Positions 15,029-25,935 are shown, counted from the first letter of the stretch. The stretch: 64,000 bases of DNA from Aulostomus chinensis (GCA_037954235.1 JBBMOA010000001.1:12229980-12293979); one strand, 5' to 3'. A program made the numbers and translations. Notes: a model not told the origin generated them from the letters alone.

Positions 15029-16791
15029 TCAGATTCATTCAGATTCAGATTCAGATTCAGATTCAGATGACTTTATTTATCCCCGAGTGACAATTAAAAT
15101 ACGGTACAACTGAGCAGCATGACATTAAAAAACAAAACAAAGAAAAAAAAAAACGGACATGACAGTGGGAATAAATAAGAGAATAAAAATAAGATTCAAG
15201 ATAAAAATACAATAAATATACTACATACAGTATGTACACAATGTAGAATGAAGAGTAAGGTGACTGGAGTGAGTGAATAAAGTGCAGACAATGTAAACAG
15301 TATAAACAGTGTAACAGTGAAGACAGGATATTGAGTAGTTCGGGGAGAGTATGTAGGTGTGTGTGTGTGTAGGGTGTTGGTGTGGGGAAGGTGTTAGCAG
15401 CTGGAGTTAAAGAGAAGAATGGCTTTGGGGACAGTGGTGGCTTTCCTCCTCTCAGTTCTGCAGGCCACACAGCGGAGGCGTCGCCCAGAGGGGAGCCATT
15501 CAAATGCAGAGTGGAGTATGTGCGAGGGGTCTTTGATGATCTTGGCTGCCTGTCTCAGGGCCTGTTGGCTGTAAACGTGTGAAAGAGTTCTGACAGGCAG
15601 GCCGATGATTTTGGAGCACACTGATGCAGTGCGCTGCAGTCTGTTCCGGTTCTGGAGGCTGAGGGAGTGGAACCAGCAGGTTATGGAGGATGTGATGATG
15701 CTTTCCACAAAGGTGTAGTAGAAAGTCATCATTATGGGTGCGCTGACTCCAAAGGAATTGAGTTTCCTGAGGAGGAACAGTCGTTGGTGACACCTCCTGA
15801 GAATCTCCTCTGTGTTGGCAGAAAAGTTCAGGAGGTTGTCAAAGATTGTGCCCAGGTATTTGTACTCTTCGACCACTTCCACTGGCTTCCCGTGGATGGT
15901 GGTGATGACAGCAGAAGCCAGATCCCTCTGCTTGCTGGAGAAGGTCACCACCATCTCTTTGGTCTTGCTGACGTTCAGTTCTAGTTTGGAGCTGTCACAC
16001 CACTCTACAAACTCCTGAAGAGCGGGTCCATGATGTTGTGCTGGGCCTGACAGCAGTGACAGGAGAACTGTGTCGTCAGCATATTTCACCAGGTGGCAGT
16101 TGGGCTGTGTGGATCGGGAGTCATCTGTGTAGAGGAGGAAGAGCAGGGGGGAGAGCACACAGCCCTGGGAGGAGCCAGTTGAGGTGAAGCGGAGGTCCGA
16201 AAGGGAGTTGTTGACCCGAACTTTCTGAGTCCTGTTGGTCAGAAAGTCCAGAATCCACAGTATAAGCTGGTCGTCCAGATGGAAGCAGGAGGAGAGTTTG
16301 GTGGCCAGGATGTGGGGCTGCAGTGTGTTAAATGCTGATGAGAAATCAGCGAACAGAAGTCTGGCGGAGGAGTTAGGAAGCTCCAGGTGCTTGTGGATGG
16401 AGTCCAAGATGAAGATTTTTGCATCCTCGACGCCTCTGCGTGCGCAATAAGCAAACTGGAGTGGGTCAATCAGGGGGTCGGTTGCTCTGATGATGTGCTG
16501 TTTTATGATCTTCTCCATGGCCTTCATCACCAGGGAGGTGAGGGCCACGGGGCGGAGATCGTTCAGAGACTTAGGGTTGTTTTTTTTGGGGATGGGGATG
16601 ACTGTGGAGTGTTTCCACAGCTGGGGAACTGTGTGACTGTCCATGGAGTGTTGAAATAGAGTCCGGAAAACACTGCCTAGTTGCCCCGCACAGTGCCTCA
16701 GGACTCTGCTTCTGATGTTGTTGGGGCCGGGTGAGCTCCTTTCCCTGGTCCTCCTGAGGGCTCTCACCACGTCCTCCGTCGTGAAGGTATG
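15029..16791 (-). mobile_element. 5'-truncated CR1/L2/Rex1-type non-LTR retrotransposon
   Basis: Non-satellite insert of about 1.76 kb inside the satellite, on the minus strand. Its 3' end is at the low coordinate: reverse transcriptase frame, stop at 15394, a 3' UTR of about 330 bp, an AATAAA-like ATAAATAAAG motif near 15070, then a terminal run of GAATCT hexamers (15031-15067). Short hexamer 3' tails in place of poly(A) are typical of the CR1/L2/Rex1 group. The 5' end is cut abruptly in mid coding sequence. The satellite motif AATGCT occurs on both sides (15023-15028 and 16792-16797), consistent with a short target-site duplication. The exact clade is inferred from general features, not from a database match. 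Confidence 0.9.
15394..16791 (-). pseudogene. Reverse transcriptase, C-terminal two-thirds of LINE ORF2 (5'-truncated)
   Basis: Reading frame open from the truncation point at 16791 to a stop at 15394, about 465 codons, with no frameshift. It copies element RNA into DNA at the nicked target. Visible RT blocks in order: SSPGPNNI near the start; DLRPVALTSLVMKAMEK (finger region); motif A ADFSSAFNT; motif B GSSQGCVLSPLLFLLYTDD; motif C YADD, the catalytic Asp pair, within LVKYADDTVLL; motif D NVSKTKEMVV; motif E EYKYLGTIFDN. It ends AILLFNSSC, a C-terminus common in fish elements of this group. The N-terminal endonuclease domain and the promoter are missing, so the copy cannot be autonomous. The intact frame indicates a recent insertion. 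Confidence 0.93.
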
Positions 16792-19700
16792 AATGCTACA
16801 GTGATGTCGTGAGAATTGCTCAACAACTCAAAATGATGCTAACAGTAATGTAGTGATAGTTGCTAAAAAACTCAAAATGATGCTGACAGTAATGTAGTAA
16901 GAGTTGCTACGAACCTTAAAATAATGCAACAATAATGTAGTAAGAGTTGCAACGAACCTCAAAATATTGCGACAGTGATGTCGGAAGAATTGCTAATGAT
17001 CTCAAAATGATGCTCACAGTAATGTAGTGATAGTTGCTAATCAACTCAAAATGATGCTAACAGTAATGGAGTGAACGTTTCGAATAACCTCAAAGTGATG
17101 CTGACAGTCATGTAGTAAGTGTTGCTACGAACCTCAAAATAATGCGACAGTAATATAGTAAAAGTTGCTACAAACCTCAAAATATTGCGACAGTGATGTC
17201 GGAAGAATTGCTAATGAACTCAAAATGATGCTAACAGTAATGTAGTGATAGTTGCTAATCAACTCAGTGATGCTTACAGTAATGTAGTAAGTGTTTCGAA
17301 TAACCTCAAAGTGATGCTGAAAGTCATGTAGTAACAGTTGCTTCAAACCTCAAAATGATGCCAACAATAATGTAGTGAAAGTTGCTAATTAACTCAAAGT
17401 GATGCTGATAGTAATATAGTAAGTGTTTCGAACAACCTCAAAGTGATTCTGACAGTCATGTAGTCAGGGTTGCTACGAACCTTAAAAATGCAACAGTAAA
17501 GAAGTAAGAGTTGCTTCGTACCTCAAAATAATGCGACAGTGATGTCAGAAGAATTGGTAATGATCTCAAAATGATGGGACAGTGATGTCGTAAGAATTGC
17601 TAATGAACTCAAGATGATGCTAAAAATAATGTAGTGATAGTTGCTAATGAACTCAGTGATGCTTACAGTAATGTAGTAAGAGTTTCGAACAACGTCAAAG
17701 TGATGCTGACAGCCATGTAGTTAGAGTTGCTACTAACCTCAATTTAATGCTACAGTGATGTCTATGAATTGCTAATAAACTCAAAATGATGCTAACAGTA
17801 ATGTAGTGATAGTTGCTAATAAACTCAAAGTGATGCTGACAGTAATGTAGTAAGAGTTGCTACGAACCTTTAAATAATGCAACAGTAATATAGTAAGAGT
17901 TACTACGAACCTCAAAATAATGCGACAGTGATGTCGGAAGAATTGCTAATGATCTCGAAATAATGCAACAGTGATGTAGTAAGAATTGCTAATGAACTCA
18001 AAATGATGCTAACATTCATGGAGTGAACATTTCGAATAACCTCAAAGTGATGCTGACAGTCATGTAGTAAGAGTGGCGACGAACCTCAAAAAAATGCGAC
18101 AGTGTGTCGGAAGAATTGCTAATGAACTCAAAATGATGCAACAGTAATTTAGTAAGAGTTGCTAAGAACCTCAAAATAATGCGGCAGTAATGTAGTAAAA
18201 GTTGCTACGAACCTCAAAATATTGCGACAGTCATCTCAGAAGAATTGCTAATGAACTCAAAATGATGCTCACAGTAATGTAGTGATAATTGCGAATCAAC
18301 TCAGTGATGCGTACAGTAATGTAGTAAGTTTTTCGAACAACCTCAAAGTGATGCTGACAGTCAAGTGGTTAGAGTTGCGAGTAACCTAAAAATGATGCTG
18401 ATTGTAATGCAGTAAGATTGCTAATTACCTCAAAATAATGCTACAGTGATGTGGTAAGATTGCTAATGATCTCAAAATGATGCGACATTGATGTGGTAAG
18501 AATTGCTATTGAACTCAAAATGATGATAACAGTAACGTAGTGATAGTTGCTAATCAACTCAGTGATGCTTCCAGTAATGTAGTAAGTGTTTTGAACAACC
18601 TCAAAGTGATGCTGACAGTCATGAAGTAAGAGTTGCTACGAACCTCAAAATAATGCAACAGTGATGTCAGAAGAATTGCTAATGAACTAAAAATGATGCT
18701 AACAGTAACGTAGTGATAGCTGCTAAGAACTTAAAAATGATGCTACAGTGATGTAGGAAGATTTTAATAAAATCAAAAATGATTTTGACAGTGATGTCTT
18801 ATGAATTGCTAATGAACTCAAAATGATGCTAACAGTAATGTAGTGATAGTTGCTAATAACCTCAGTGATGCTTACAGTAATGTAATAAGTGTTTCGAACA
18901 ACCTCAAAGTGATGCTGACAGTCATGTAGTAAGAGTTGCTCCTAACCTCAATTTAATGCTACAGTGATGTAGTAAGAATTGCTAATAAACTCAAAATGAT
19001 GCTAACAGTAATGTAGTGATAGTTGCTAAACTCAAAGTGATGCTGACAGTCATGTAGTAAGAGTTGCTACGAACCTTTAAATAATTCAACAGTAATGTAA
19101 TAAGAGTTGCTACGAACCTCAAAACATTGCGATAGTGATGTTGGAAGAATTGCTAATGAACTCAAAATGATGCTAACAGTAATGTAGTGATAGTTGCTAA
19201 TCAAGTCAGTGATGCTTACAGTAATGTAGTAAGTGTTTCGAACAACCTCAAAGTGATGCTGACAGTCATGTAGTAAGAGTTGCTACGAACCTCGAAATAA
19301 TGCGACAGTGATGTCAGAAGAATTGCTAATGATATTAAAATGATGCGACAGTGATTTAGTAAGAATTGCTAATGAACTCAAAATGATGCTAAGATTAATG
19401 GAGTGAAAGTTTCGAATAACCTCAAAGTGATGCTGACAGTCATGTAGTAAGTGTTGCTACGAACCTCAAAATAATGCGACAGTAATGTAGTAAAAGTTGC
19501 TACAAACCTCAAAATATTGCGACAGTGATGTCGGAAGAATTGCTAATGAACTCAAAATTATGCTAAAAGTAACGTAGTGATAGTTGCTTATCCACTCAGT
19601 GATGCTTACAGTAATGTAGTAAGTGTTTTGAACAACCTCAAAGTGATGCTGACAGTCATGTAGTCAGAGTTGCTACTAACCTCAAAATAATGCCAACGTA

Positions 19701-22700
19701 ATGGAGTAAGATTTGCTAATGAACTCAAAATAATGCTACAGTGATGTCCAAAGACTTGATAATGATATCAAAATGATGCGACAGTGATGTAGTAAGAATT
19801 GCTCATGAACTCAAAATGATAGTAACAGTAATGTAGTGAAAGTTGCCAATAAACTCAAAGTGATGCTGACAGTCATGTAGTATAAGTTGCTACGAACCTC
19901 CAAATAATGCGACAGTGATGTCAGAAGAATTGCTAATGATCTAAAAATGATGCGACAGTGATGTCGTAAGAATTGCTAATGATCCCAAAATGATACGACA
20001 GTGATGTCGTAAGAATTGCTAATGAACTCAAAATGATGCTAACAGTAATGTAGTGATAGTTGCTAATCAACTCTGTGATGCTTACAGTAATGTAGTCAGT
20101 GTTTCGAACAACCTCAAAGTGATGCTGACAGTCATGTAGGAAGAGTTGCTACGAACCTCAAAATAATGCGACAGTTATTTCGTAAGAATTGCTAATAAAC
20201 TCTAAATGATGGTGACGGTAATGGAGGAAGAGTTGAAACTAACCTCAAAATGATGCTACAGTTATGTCGTAAGAATTGCGATTAAATTCAAAATGATGCA
20301 AACAGTAATGTAGAGATAGTTCCTAATAAACTCAGTGATGCTTACAGTAATGTAGTAAGTGTTTTGAACAACCTCAAAGTGATGCTGACAGTCATGTGGT
20401 CAGAGTTGCTACGAACCTCAAAATGATGCGACAGTGATGTCGTAAGAATTGCTAATGAACTCAAAATGATGGTAACAGTAATGTAGTGAAAGTTGCCAAT
20501 GAACTCAAAGTGATGCTGACAGTAATGTAGGAAGTGTTTCGAACAACCTCAAAGTGATGCTGACAGTAATGTAGTAAGAGTTGCTACGAACCTTAAAATA
20601 ATGCAACAGTAATGTAGCAAGAGTTTCTATGAACCTCAAAATAGTGCGAGAGTGATGTCAGAAGACTCGGTAATGATGTCAACATGATGCGACAGTGATG
20701 TCGTAAGAATTGCTAATGAACTCAAAATGATGCGACAGTGACGTAGTAAGAATTGTAATGAACTCAAAATGATGCTAACTGTAATGTCGTGAAAGTTTCG
20801 AATAACCTCAAAGTGATGCTGACAGTCATGTAGGAAGAGTTGCTACGAACCTTAAAATAATGCCACACTAATGTAGTAAGAGTTACGACGAACTTCAAAA
20901 TGATGTGACAGTGATGTAGTAAGAATTGCTTATGATTTGAAATGATGGGACAGTGATGTAGTAAGAATTGCAAATGAACTCAAAATGATGCTAACAGTAA
21001 TGTAGTGAAAGTTTCGAATAACCTCAAAGTGATGCTGACAGTCATGTAGGAAGAGTTGCTACGAACCTTAAAATAATGCAACACTAATGTAGTCAGAGTT
21101 ACTACGAACTTCAAAATGATGTGACAGTGATGTAGTAAGAATTGCTTATGATATGAAATGATGGGACAGTGATGTAGTAAGAATTGCAAATGAACTCAAA
21201 ATGATGCTAACAGTAATGTAGTGAAAGTTTCGAATAACCTCAAAGTGATGCTGACAGTCATGTAGTCAGAGTTGCTACGAACCTCACAATGATGCGACAG
21301 TGATGTCGGAAGAATTGCTAATAAAGTCAAAATGATGCTCACAGTAATGTAGTGATAGTTGCTAATCAACTCAGTGATGCTTACAGTAATGTAGTAAGTG
21401 TTTCGAATAACCTCAAAGTGATGCTGACAGTCACGTACTAAGAGTTGCTACGAACCTCAAAATAATGCGACAGTAATGTAGTAAAAGTTGCTACGAACCT
21501 CAAAATATAGCGACAATGATGTCGGAAGAATTGCTAATGAACTTAAAATGATGCTAACAGTAATGGAGTGAAAGTTTCGAACAACCTCAAAGTGATGCTG
21601 ACAGTCATGTTGTAAGAGTTGCAACGAACCTCAAAATGATGCGACACTGATGGAGTAAGAATTGCTAATGAACTCAAAATAATGCTAACAGTAATGTCGT
21701 GAAAGTTTCGAATAACCTCAAAGTGATGCTGACAGTCATGTAGGAAGAGTTGCTACGAACCTTAAAATAATGCAACACTAATGTAGTCAGAGTTACTACG
21801 AACTTCAAAATGATGTGACAGTGATGTAGTAAGAATTGCTTATGATATGACATGATGGGACAGTGATGTAGTAAGAATTGCAAATGAACTCAAAATGATG
21901 CTGACAGTAATGGAGTGAAAGTTTCGAACAACCTCAAAGTGATGCTGACAGTCATGTTGTAAGAGTTGCAACGAACCTCAAAATGATGCGACACTGATGG
22001 AGTAAGAATTGCTAATGAACTCAAAATAATGCTAACAGTAATGTAGTGAAAGTATCCAATAAACTCAAAATGTACTGACAGTCATGTAGGAAGAGTTGCT
22101 ACAAACCTTAAAATAATGCAACAGTAATGTAGTAAGAGTTACTACGAACTTCAAAATGATGTGACAGTGATGTAGTAAGAATTGCTTATGATCTGAAATG
22201 ATGGGAAAGTGATGTAGTAAGATTTGCTAATGAACTCGAAACGATGCTAACAGTAATGTAGTGAAAGTTGCGAGTAACCTAAAAATGATGCTGACAGTAA
22301 TGTAGTAAGAGCTGCTGATAACCTCAAAATATTGCAACAGTGATGTCGGAAGAATTGCAAATAAACTCAAAATGATGCGAACAGTAATGTAGTGAAAGTT
22401 TATAATAACCTCAAAGTGATGCTGACAGTCATTTAGTTAGAGTTGCTACGAACCTCAAAATAATGCGACAGTAATGTCAGAAGAAGTGCTAATGATCTCA
22501 AAATGATGCGACAGTGATGTAGTAAGAATTGCTTATGAACTCAAAATGATGCTAACAGTAATGGAGTGAAACTTTCGAATAACCTCAAAGTGATGCTGAC
22601 AGTCATGTAGTAAGAGTTGCTACGAACCTCAAAATAATGCGACAATGATTTAGGAAGAATTGCTAATGATGTCAAAATGACGTGAAAGTGATGTCGGAAG

Positions 22701-22795
22701 AATTGCTAATGAACTCAAAATGATGCTCACAGTAATGGAGTGATAGTTGCCAATAAACTCAAAATGATGCTTACAGAAATGTAGTAAGAGTTGAA
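16792..22795 (+). repeat. 43-bp satellite array, left block part 2 (plus orientation)
   Basis: Direct continuation of the array across the LINE. The motif AATGCTACAGTGATGTCGTG at 16792 is the normal continuation of the monomer cut at 15028. Toward the right end (18.3-22.8 kb) monomers become more varied, with single-base losses, odd TTGAACAACC steps and truncated units, as expected for an array edge. It stops at about 22795 in GTAGTAAGAGTTGAAACTAG, after which the sequence is non-repetitive. Confidence 0.96.
20764..21883 (+). repeat. Three copies of a 5-monomer (216-bp) satellite segment
   Basis: Segments starting at 20764, 20980 and 21674 are near-identical. They share the private features ATGTAGGAAGAGTTGC, AACTTCAAAATGATGTGACAG and TTATGATATGAAATGATGGG. 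The first two are adjacent at 216 bp (5 monomers); the third is 694 bp further on (16 monomers). This is direct evidence that a five-monomer block has been duplicated as a unit. Confidence 0.85.
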
Positions 22796-22904
22796 ACTAG
22801 AACAACAAACTGTCCTCTGATGGTTGGACAGGTTGGTTTGGTCCGTCCTCTCACTCATCATTAAAAGCCCTTATTACTCATCATTCATCCAATCTGACAC
22901 TCAC
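22796..22904. other. Array edge, no feature seen
   Basis: Unique sequence between the end of the satellite and the first laminin-like exon remnant. It would be intron of the laminin-like gene. No RNA gene or repeat was recognised. Confidence 0.5.
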
Positions 22905-23084
22905 GTCTGCAGTGGGGAATCCCCAGCAGCCCGCGGCCCACATGGAGCAGTCTCGGCCAATCACGTGGGGCCTGCAGCGGCACCGACCACCAAATGACTC
23001 GCAGGTTTCACTCTCAGCTCCAACCTCATGGCAGGCACAAGGCAGGGCGCCGTTGTTGAAGAGAGCCCAAGAGACACAGCTGAG
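22905..23084 (-). pseudogene. lama5: lama5-like exon 6 of 6 (laminin EGF module)
   Basis: Follows TTCTGTCTCAG and encodes ALFNNGALPCACHEVG, then ESETCESFGGRCRCRPHVIG, then RDCSMWAAGCWGFP, ending at a GCAGAC/GTGAGT donor. This is a laminin-type EGF repeat (Cys-x-Cys start, CRC, RDC). The cysteine expected after DCS-x is Trp, and the aromatic Tyr before WGFP is Cys, so a disulfide partner is lost. The final codons read PTAD; one more C in the CCCC run would give the expected P-H-C-R, so a single-base loss is inferred. Confidence 0.82.
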
Positions 23085-23447
23085 CTGAGACAGAATGGAG
23101 ACCAAGGACAGGAGGGACGACAGAGAAAAAGGAAATGTTAGCGAGACATTTTAGGAAAATTAGTTTAGTGGGGAAAAGGTTCTTAGCCAAACTTGCTAAA
23201 TGGAAGGACAACAAAAAACAAAGATCTTCAAAAGAAAATTTGCACAAAGTGAAACCCTGCAAGAGAAAGTAAATCAAGAACTAAATATTCTTGAGGCTCA
23301 GGTCTTCAGTTCCAATGCTTGTAAATGACATCTGAATGCATTCACAACCCAAATCTGAGCAGACAGAAGCGTCCCAGTCAGGCCCAGTTTAGTTCCTCTA
23401 GAACATTCAGGGATACAGAACATGGACCAACTCAGGCTGAGAGACAC

Positions 23448-23567
23448 CGACTTGACATGAAAGCTGTTGAGGCCACAGTTGCTGATGAAGTGGTCAGATT
23501 TCTCCAGTGGTTCTTGGTTCAGGGAGCTGGAGCTGGAGCTGCTCTCAGGCACCACCAGGACGTGATC
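23448..23567 (-). pseudogene. lama5: lama5-like exon 5 of 6
   Basis: Begins after CTGTCTCTCCAG (or up to 31 nt earlier, after CTCTGTCAG, which would match the previous exon's phase). Encodes DHVLVVPESSSSSSSLNQEP then LEKSDHFISNCGLNSFHVKS, followed by a TCG/GTGTCT donor. The aligned vertebrate sequence has tyrosines where this copy has serines in the run of seven Ser, suggesting relaxed constraint. Confidence 0.75.
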
Positions 23568-23689
23568 CTGGAGAGACAGAAGGAAGAAGTCCAGGCCTGA
23601 CAGAGGAGAAGGAGGCACAGAGTAGAAACAGCAGATACGTGTGGGGAAAGGGAGAGGGTATCAGTCCAGCAGAGGAGCAGGAAACCTAC

Positions 23690-23827
23690 CACCACAGTGC
23701 TCTGCCTGCAGGAACCTGCAGGTGAGGAGGACCTGGTGGTCCGGCACATCCAGAATGATCTGGTTTTCAGACACCGGCACGTTTCGGCAGCCATAAGCGT
23801 GGGGACAGAAGGAGGCGTTGGCGTGGC
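23690..23827 (-). pseudogene. lama5: lama5-like exon 4 of 6
   Basis: After a TTTGTGTCTTTCAG acceptor the frame reads HANASFCPHAYGC, then RNVPVSENQIILDVPDHQVL, then LTCRFLQAEHCGG. It completes the split Gly codon from the previous exon (WQ-G-HANASF), the expected laminin alpha-5 junction. The FCPHAYGC motif is highly characteristic. The 3' boundary is uncertain; the best donor is GTAGGT (exon ending at 23690), in phase 1. Confidence 0.8.
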
Positions 23828-23912
23828 CTGAAAGACACAAACAACCATCTCCATTTGAATGTTTCTCAAACAGCCGGAGCAGGAAAGCTAAGATGAATCA
23901 AAGATCCTCCAC

Positions 23913-24037
23913 CCTGCCAGATCCGACCCTGGTAATGTAGACCTGCACAGGGTGGGTGGGGTGGAGCGGCTGGTGGTGGTGGAGGATGAAGACGTATCTG
24001 CCCAAAGCCTGGACACGGTGGAGTCCACCGCAGCGTT
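23913..24037 (-). pseudogene. lama5: lama5-like exon 3 of 6, two single-base losses
   Basis: The acceptor is TTCTACTCAG. NAAVDSTV is read in the expected phase 0; LGRYVFILHHHQPLHPTHPV follows in a second frame; GRIWQG is read in a third, ending at TGGCAGG/GTGGAG. The phases of its neighbours require a length of 3n+1. The observed 125 nt is two short, exactly matching the two frame changes, one near a CC run at about 24011 and one near ATTACCAGGG at about 23930. Confidence 0.78.
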
Positions 24038-24681
24038 CTGAGTAGAAGGATGAGAGCGATGTTCAATGCTACATGTTTTCTTTCCTGAACCGCCGATGTT
24101 TCCAATCACGAATCTCCTTCATGAGATATGAACCTCATGAAGGAGTTCAAAAGTGTCAAACTGGGCCGGTCTCCATTTTATGAGTCCGGAGACCGAGGAT
24201 AAAACTACAAGTCCCTGGTTCAGATTTGACTCGTCTGAATCCAAACACAGCAGCGTTCTTCCACCAGGCCAGAGGAGTTGATCATGATAACAAGATATCT
24301 TCATGCTACTACAACACACAAACTCATCACCAGAAAAGACTTCATGGTGGAACAACAAATCTCCTCCCAATGGGAAAAACATTGAGTTGAACAATCAACT
24401 TTTCCATGATGACATGGAGAGCTTGGCAGCAGCAGCAGGCTTCCATTGGGGGCTGATATGCCAGCTCCACTTAGCCTTCTTTGGAATGGTTTCACCTGGA
24501 GTGATGCTGTTAATGAGACCTTTTATCTGGAACACCACCACCTGCATGGGAACTGAGGACTTCAACAGATGCAGATGTTGACCCAGAATAAATCTAAATA
24601 TTCCAGATGTGTTAAATCAATCCAGCAGCAGTGGTGGGAGCGTCGTAAACTCACTCACTCAGCAGCCGTCAGCCTCCGTAC

Positions 24682-24907
24682 CTGCACGGAGTCCAGCCTG
24701 ATGTGGTCTCTGTTGTCTGCTCCCAGAGGTGGTCTGTCACCTCTGAACCAGGGGGCTCATCTCTCTGGTGGGAGGTCAGTGGAGGAGCTGCAGCGGGGGA
24801 GGCCAGGATGGGCTCCCCCGCTGCGGCTCCTGTAGGAGGAGCTCTGGCCCTCCTTCAGCACCAGCCAGTGGGAGGGAGTTTGGAAACGTGAGGGGACACA
24901 GGAGGAG
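24682..24907 (-). pseudogene. lama5: lama5-like exon 2 of 6, with in-frame stop
   Basis: The acceptor is CCTTCCCTCCCCCTGTAG, directly next to the minisatellite. The frame reads SSSCVPSRF, then QTPSHWLVLKEGQSSSYRS, then a low-complexity Ser/Pro/Arg stretch, and meets a TGA (AGA TGA GCC, about 24754-24759). After the stop the same frame continues to ADNRDHIRLDSVQ and a GTGCAG/GTACGG donor in phase 0. One base change, for example CGA to TGA, would explain the stop. The 226-nt length fits the flanking phases (1 + 75 codons). Confidence 0.75.
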
Positions 24908-25606
24908 CTACAGGGGGAGGGAAGGTGGATCAGAACCGTTCTAACAAGAGCGCTGAGGGAACACAGGACGAGCTACAGGGGGAGGGAAGGTGGATCAGAA
25001 CCGTTCTAACAAGAGCGCTGAGGGGACACAGGAGGAGCTACAGGGGGAGGGAAGGTGGATCAGAACCGTTCTAACAAGAGCACTGAGGGGACACAGGAGG
25101 AGCTACAGGGGGAGGGAAGGTGGATCAGAACCGTTCTAACAAGAGCGCTGAGGGGACACAGGAGGAGCTACAGGGGGAGGGAAGGTGGATCAGAACCCTT
25201 CTAACAAGAGCGCTGAGGGGACACAGGAGGAGCTAAAGGGGGGGGGAAGGTGGATCAGAACCCTTCTAACAAGAGCGCTGAGGGGACACAGGAGGAGCTA
25301 CAGGGGGAGGGAAGGTGGATCAGAACCGTTCTAACAGGAGCGCTGAGGGGACACAGGAGGAGCTACAGGGGGAGGGAAGGTCGATCAGAACCGTTCTAAC
25401 AAGAGCGCTGAGGGGACACAGGAGGAGCTACAGGGGGAGGGAAGGTGGATCAGAACCGTTCTAACAAGAGCGCTGAGGGGACACAGGAGGAGCTACAGGG
25501 GGAGGGAAGGTGGATCAGAACCGTTCTAACAAGAGTGCTGAGGGGACACAGGAGGAGCTACAGGGGGAGGGAAGGTGGATCAGACCCCTTCTAACAAGAG
25601 TGCTGT
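24892..25606. repeat. 65-bp minisatellite, 11 copies, built from a splice acceptor junction
   Basis: Eleven head-to-tail copies starting at 24892, 24957, 25022 and every 65 bp to 25542, more than 90% alike. On the minus strand each unit holds CCTTCCCTCCCCCTGTAG followed by CTCCTCCTGTGTCCCC. That is the polypyrimidine tract, the AG and the first bases of lama5-like exon 2. The last unit adjoins the intron start from exon 1. The repeat therefore arose by tandem amplification across an intron/exon boundary and now fills a formerly short intron (about 95 bp). Confidence 0.93.
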
Positions 25607-25634
25607 CCCACTAATATTCCTCACCAGAATCCAC

Positions 25635-25732
25635 CTGTCAGGGGGGAACCGTCCATGGGTGCTGATGCAGCGAACTGAAGGTTCAACGTAGTCCATGCTG
25701 AACTGGTCTTTAGACACCAGGTGGACTTTGTG
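25635..25732 (-). pseudogene. lama5: lama5-like exon 1 of 6
   Basis: Follows a GTTTTTAG acceptor and encodes HKVHLVSKDQFSMDYVEPSV then RCISTHGRFPPD in one open frame. It ends in phase 2 at CCTGACAG with a GTGGAT donor. It corresponds to the laminin alpha-5 segment that contains VEPRVSCISSHG in mammals. It shows no lesion and joins in frame (AG + C = Ser) to the next exon block. Confidence 0.8.
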
Positions 25733-25935
25733 CTAAAAACAGCAGATAAACAAAAAGACAAAAAGGGGAGAATTTTAACAAAAGTATGCAAATGAGCTGA
25801 AGATCAAAATACAAAAAGTAAATCAAGGTTTTTTTCAAATGATTGCCAGCTATTTAGCTAAGAGAAGGACAAATGTCAATCAAGATGTCAGAATGGAACG
25901 ATCCCACTGGCTTCTGGTCAAGGGAACCATGGAGA
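25733..25935. other. Spacer, presumed intron of the lama5-like fragment
   Basis: AT-rich, non-repetitive sequence between exon remnant 1 and the 43-bp minisatellite. No exon matching the preceding part of laminin alpha-5 was recognised. Confidence 0.4.

Larger units (their letters stand above)
22905..25732 (-). pseudogene. lama5: Laminin subunit alpha-5-like gene fragment, probably decayed (6 exon remnants)
   Basis: Laminin alpha-5 is a secreted basement-membrane chain; this part covers the end of a globular laminin IV-type region and the following laminin EGF (LE) module. Six exon-like blocks lie on the minus strand in the order of the vertebrate gene. Recognisable stretches are DYVEPSVRCISTHG, CVPSRF, LGRYVFIL, GRIWQG, FCPHAYGC, HVLVVPE, HFISNCGLNSFH, NNGALPCACHEVGAESETC and HVIGRDCS. 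Most have consensus splice sites in compatible phases. Lesions: an in-frame TGA, two single-base losses in one exon, one at the end of the last exon, and an LE cysteine replaced by Trp. The rest of the long gene is absent. A partial duplicated pseudogene is most likely. All three indels are homopolymer contractions, so some could be assembly errors. Confidence 0.82.

Noticed and set aside
15031..15067. Hexamer run considered as telomere-type repeat
   Set aside because: The unit is GAATCT, not TTAGGG, and it sits at the 3' end of a LINE where such tails are expected.
15382..16659. Plus-strand reading frames across the LINE
   Set aside because: They are antisense shadows of the reverse transcriptase frame, which alone carries all RT motifs.
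23866..24105. Proline-rich minus-strand frame (LHPPPPPAAPPHPP) as a gene
   Set aside because: It is an out-of-frame reading of the lama5-like exon 3, whose proper frame is LGRYVFILHHHQP.
24881..24910. Idea that the acceptor of lama5-like exon 2 was destroyed where the minisatellite unit reads CTCACG rather than CTCAGCG
   Set aside because: The true acceptor is CTGTAG at about 24908-24913. CTCACG is coding (Ser-Arg of CVPSRF), so the site is intact.
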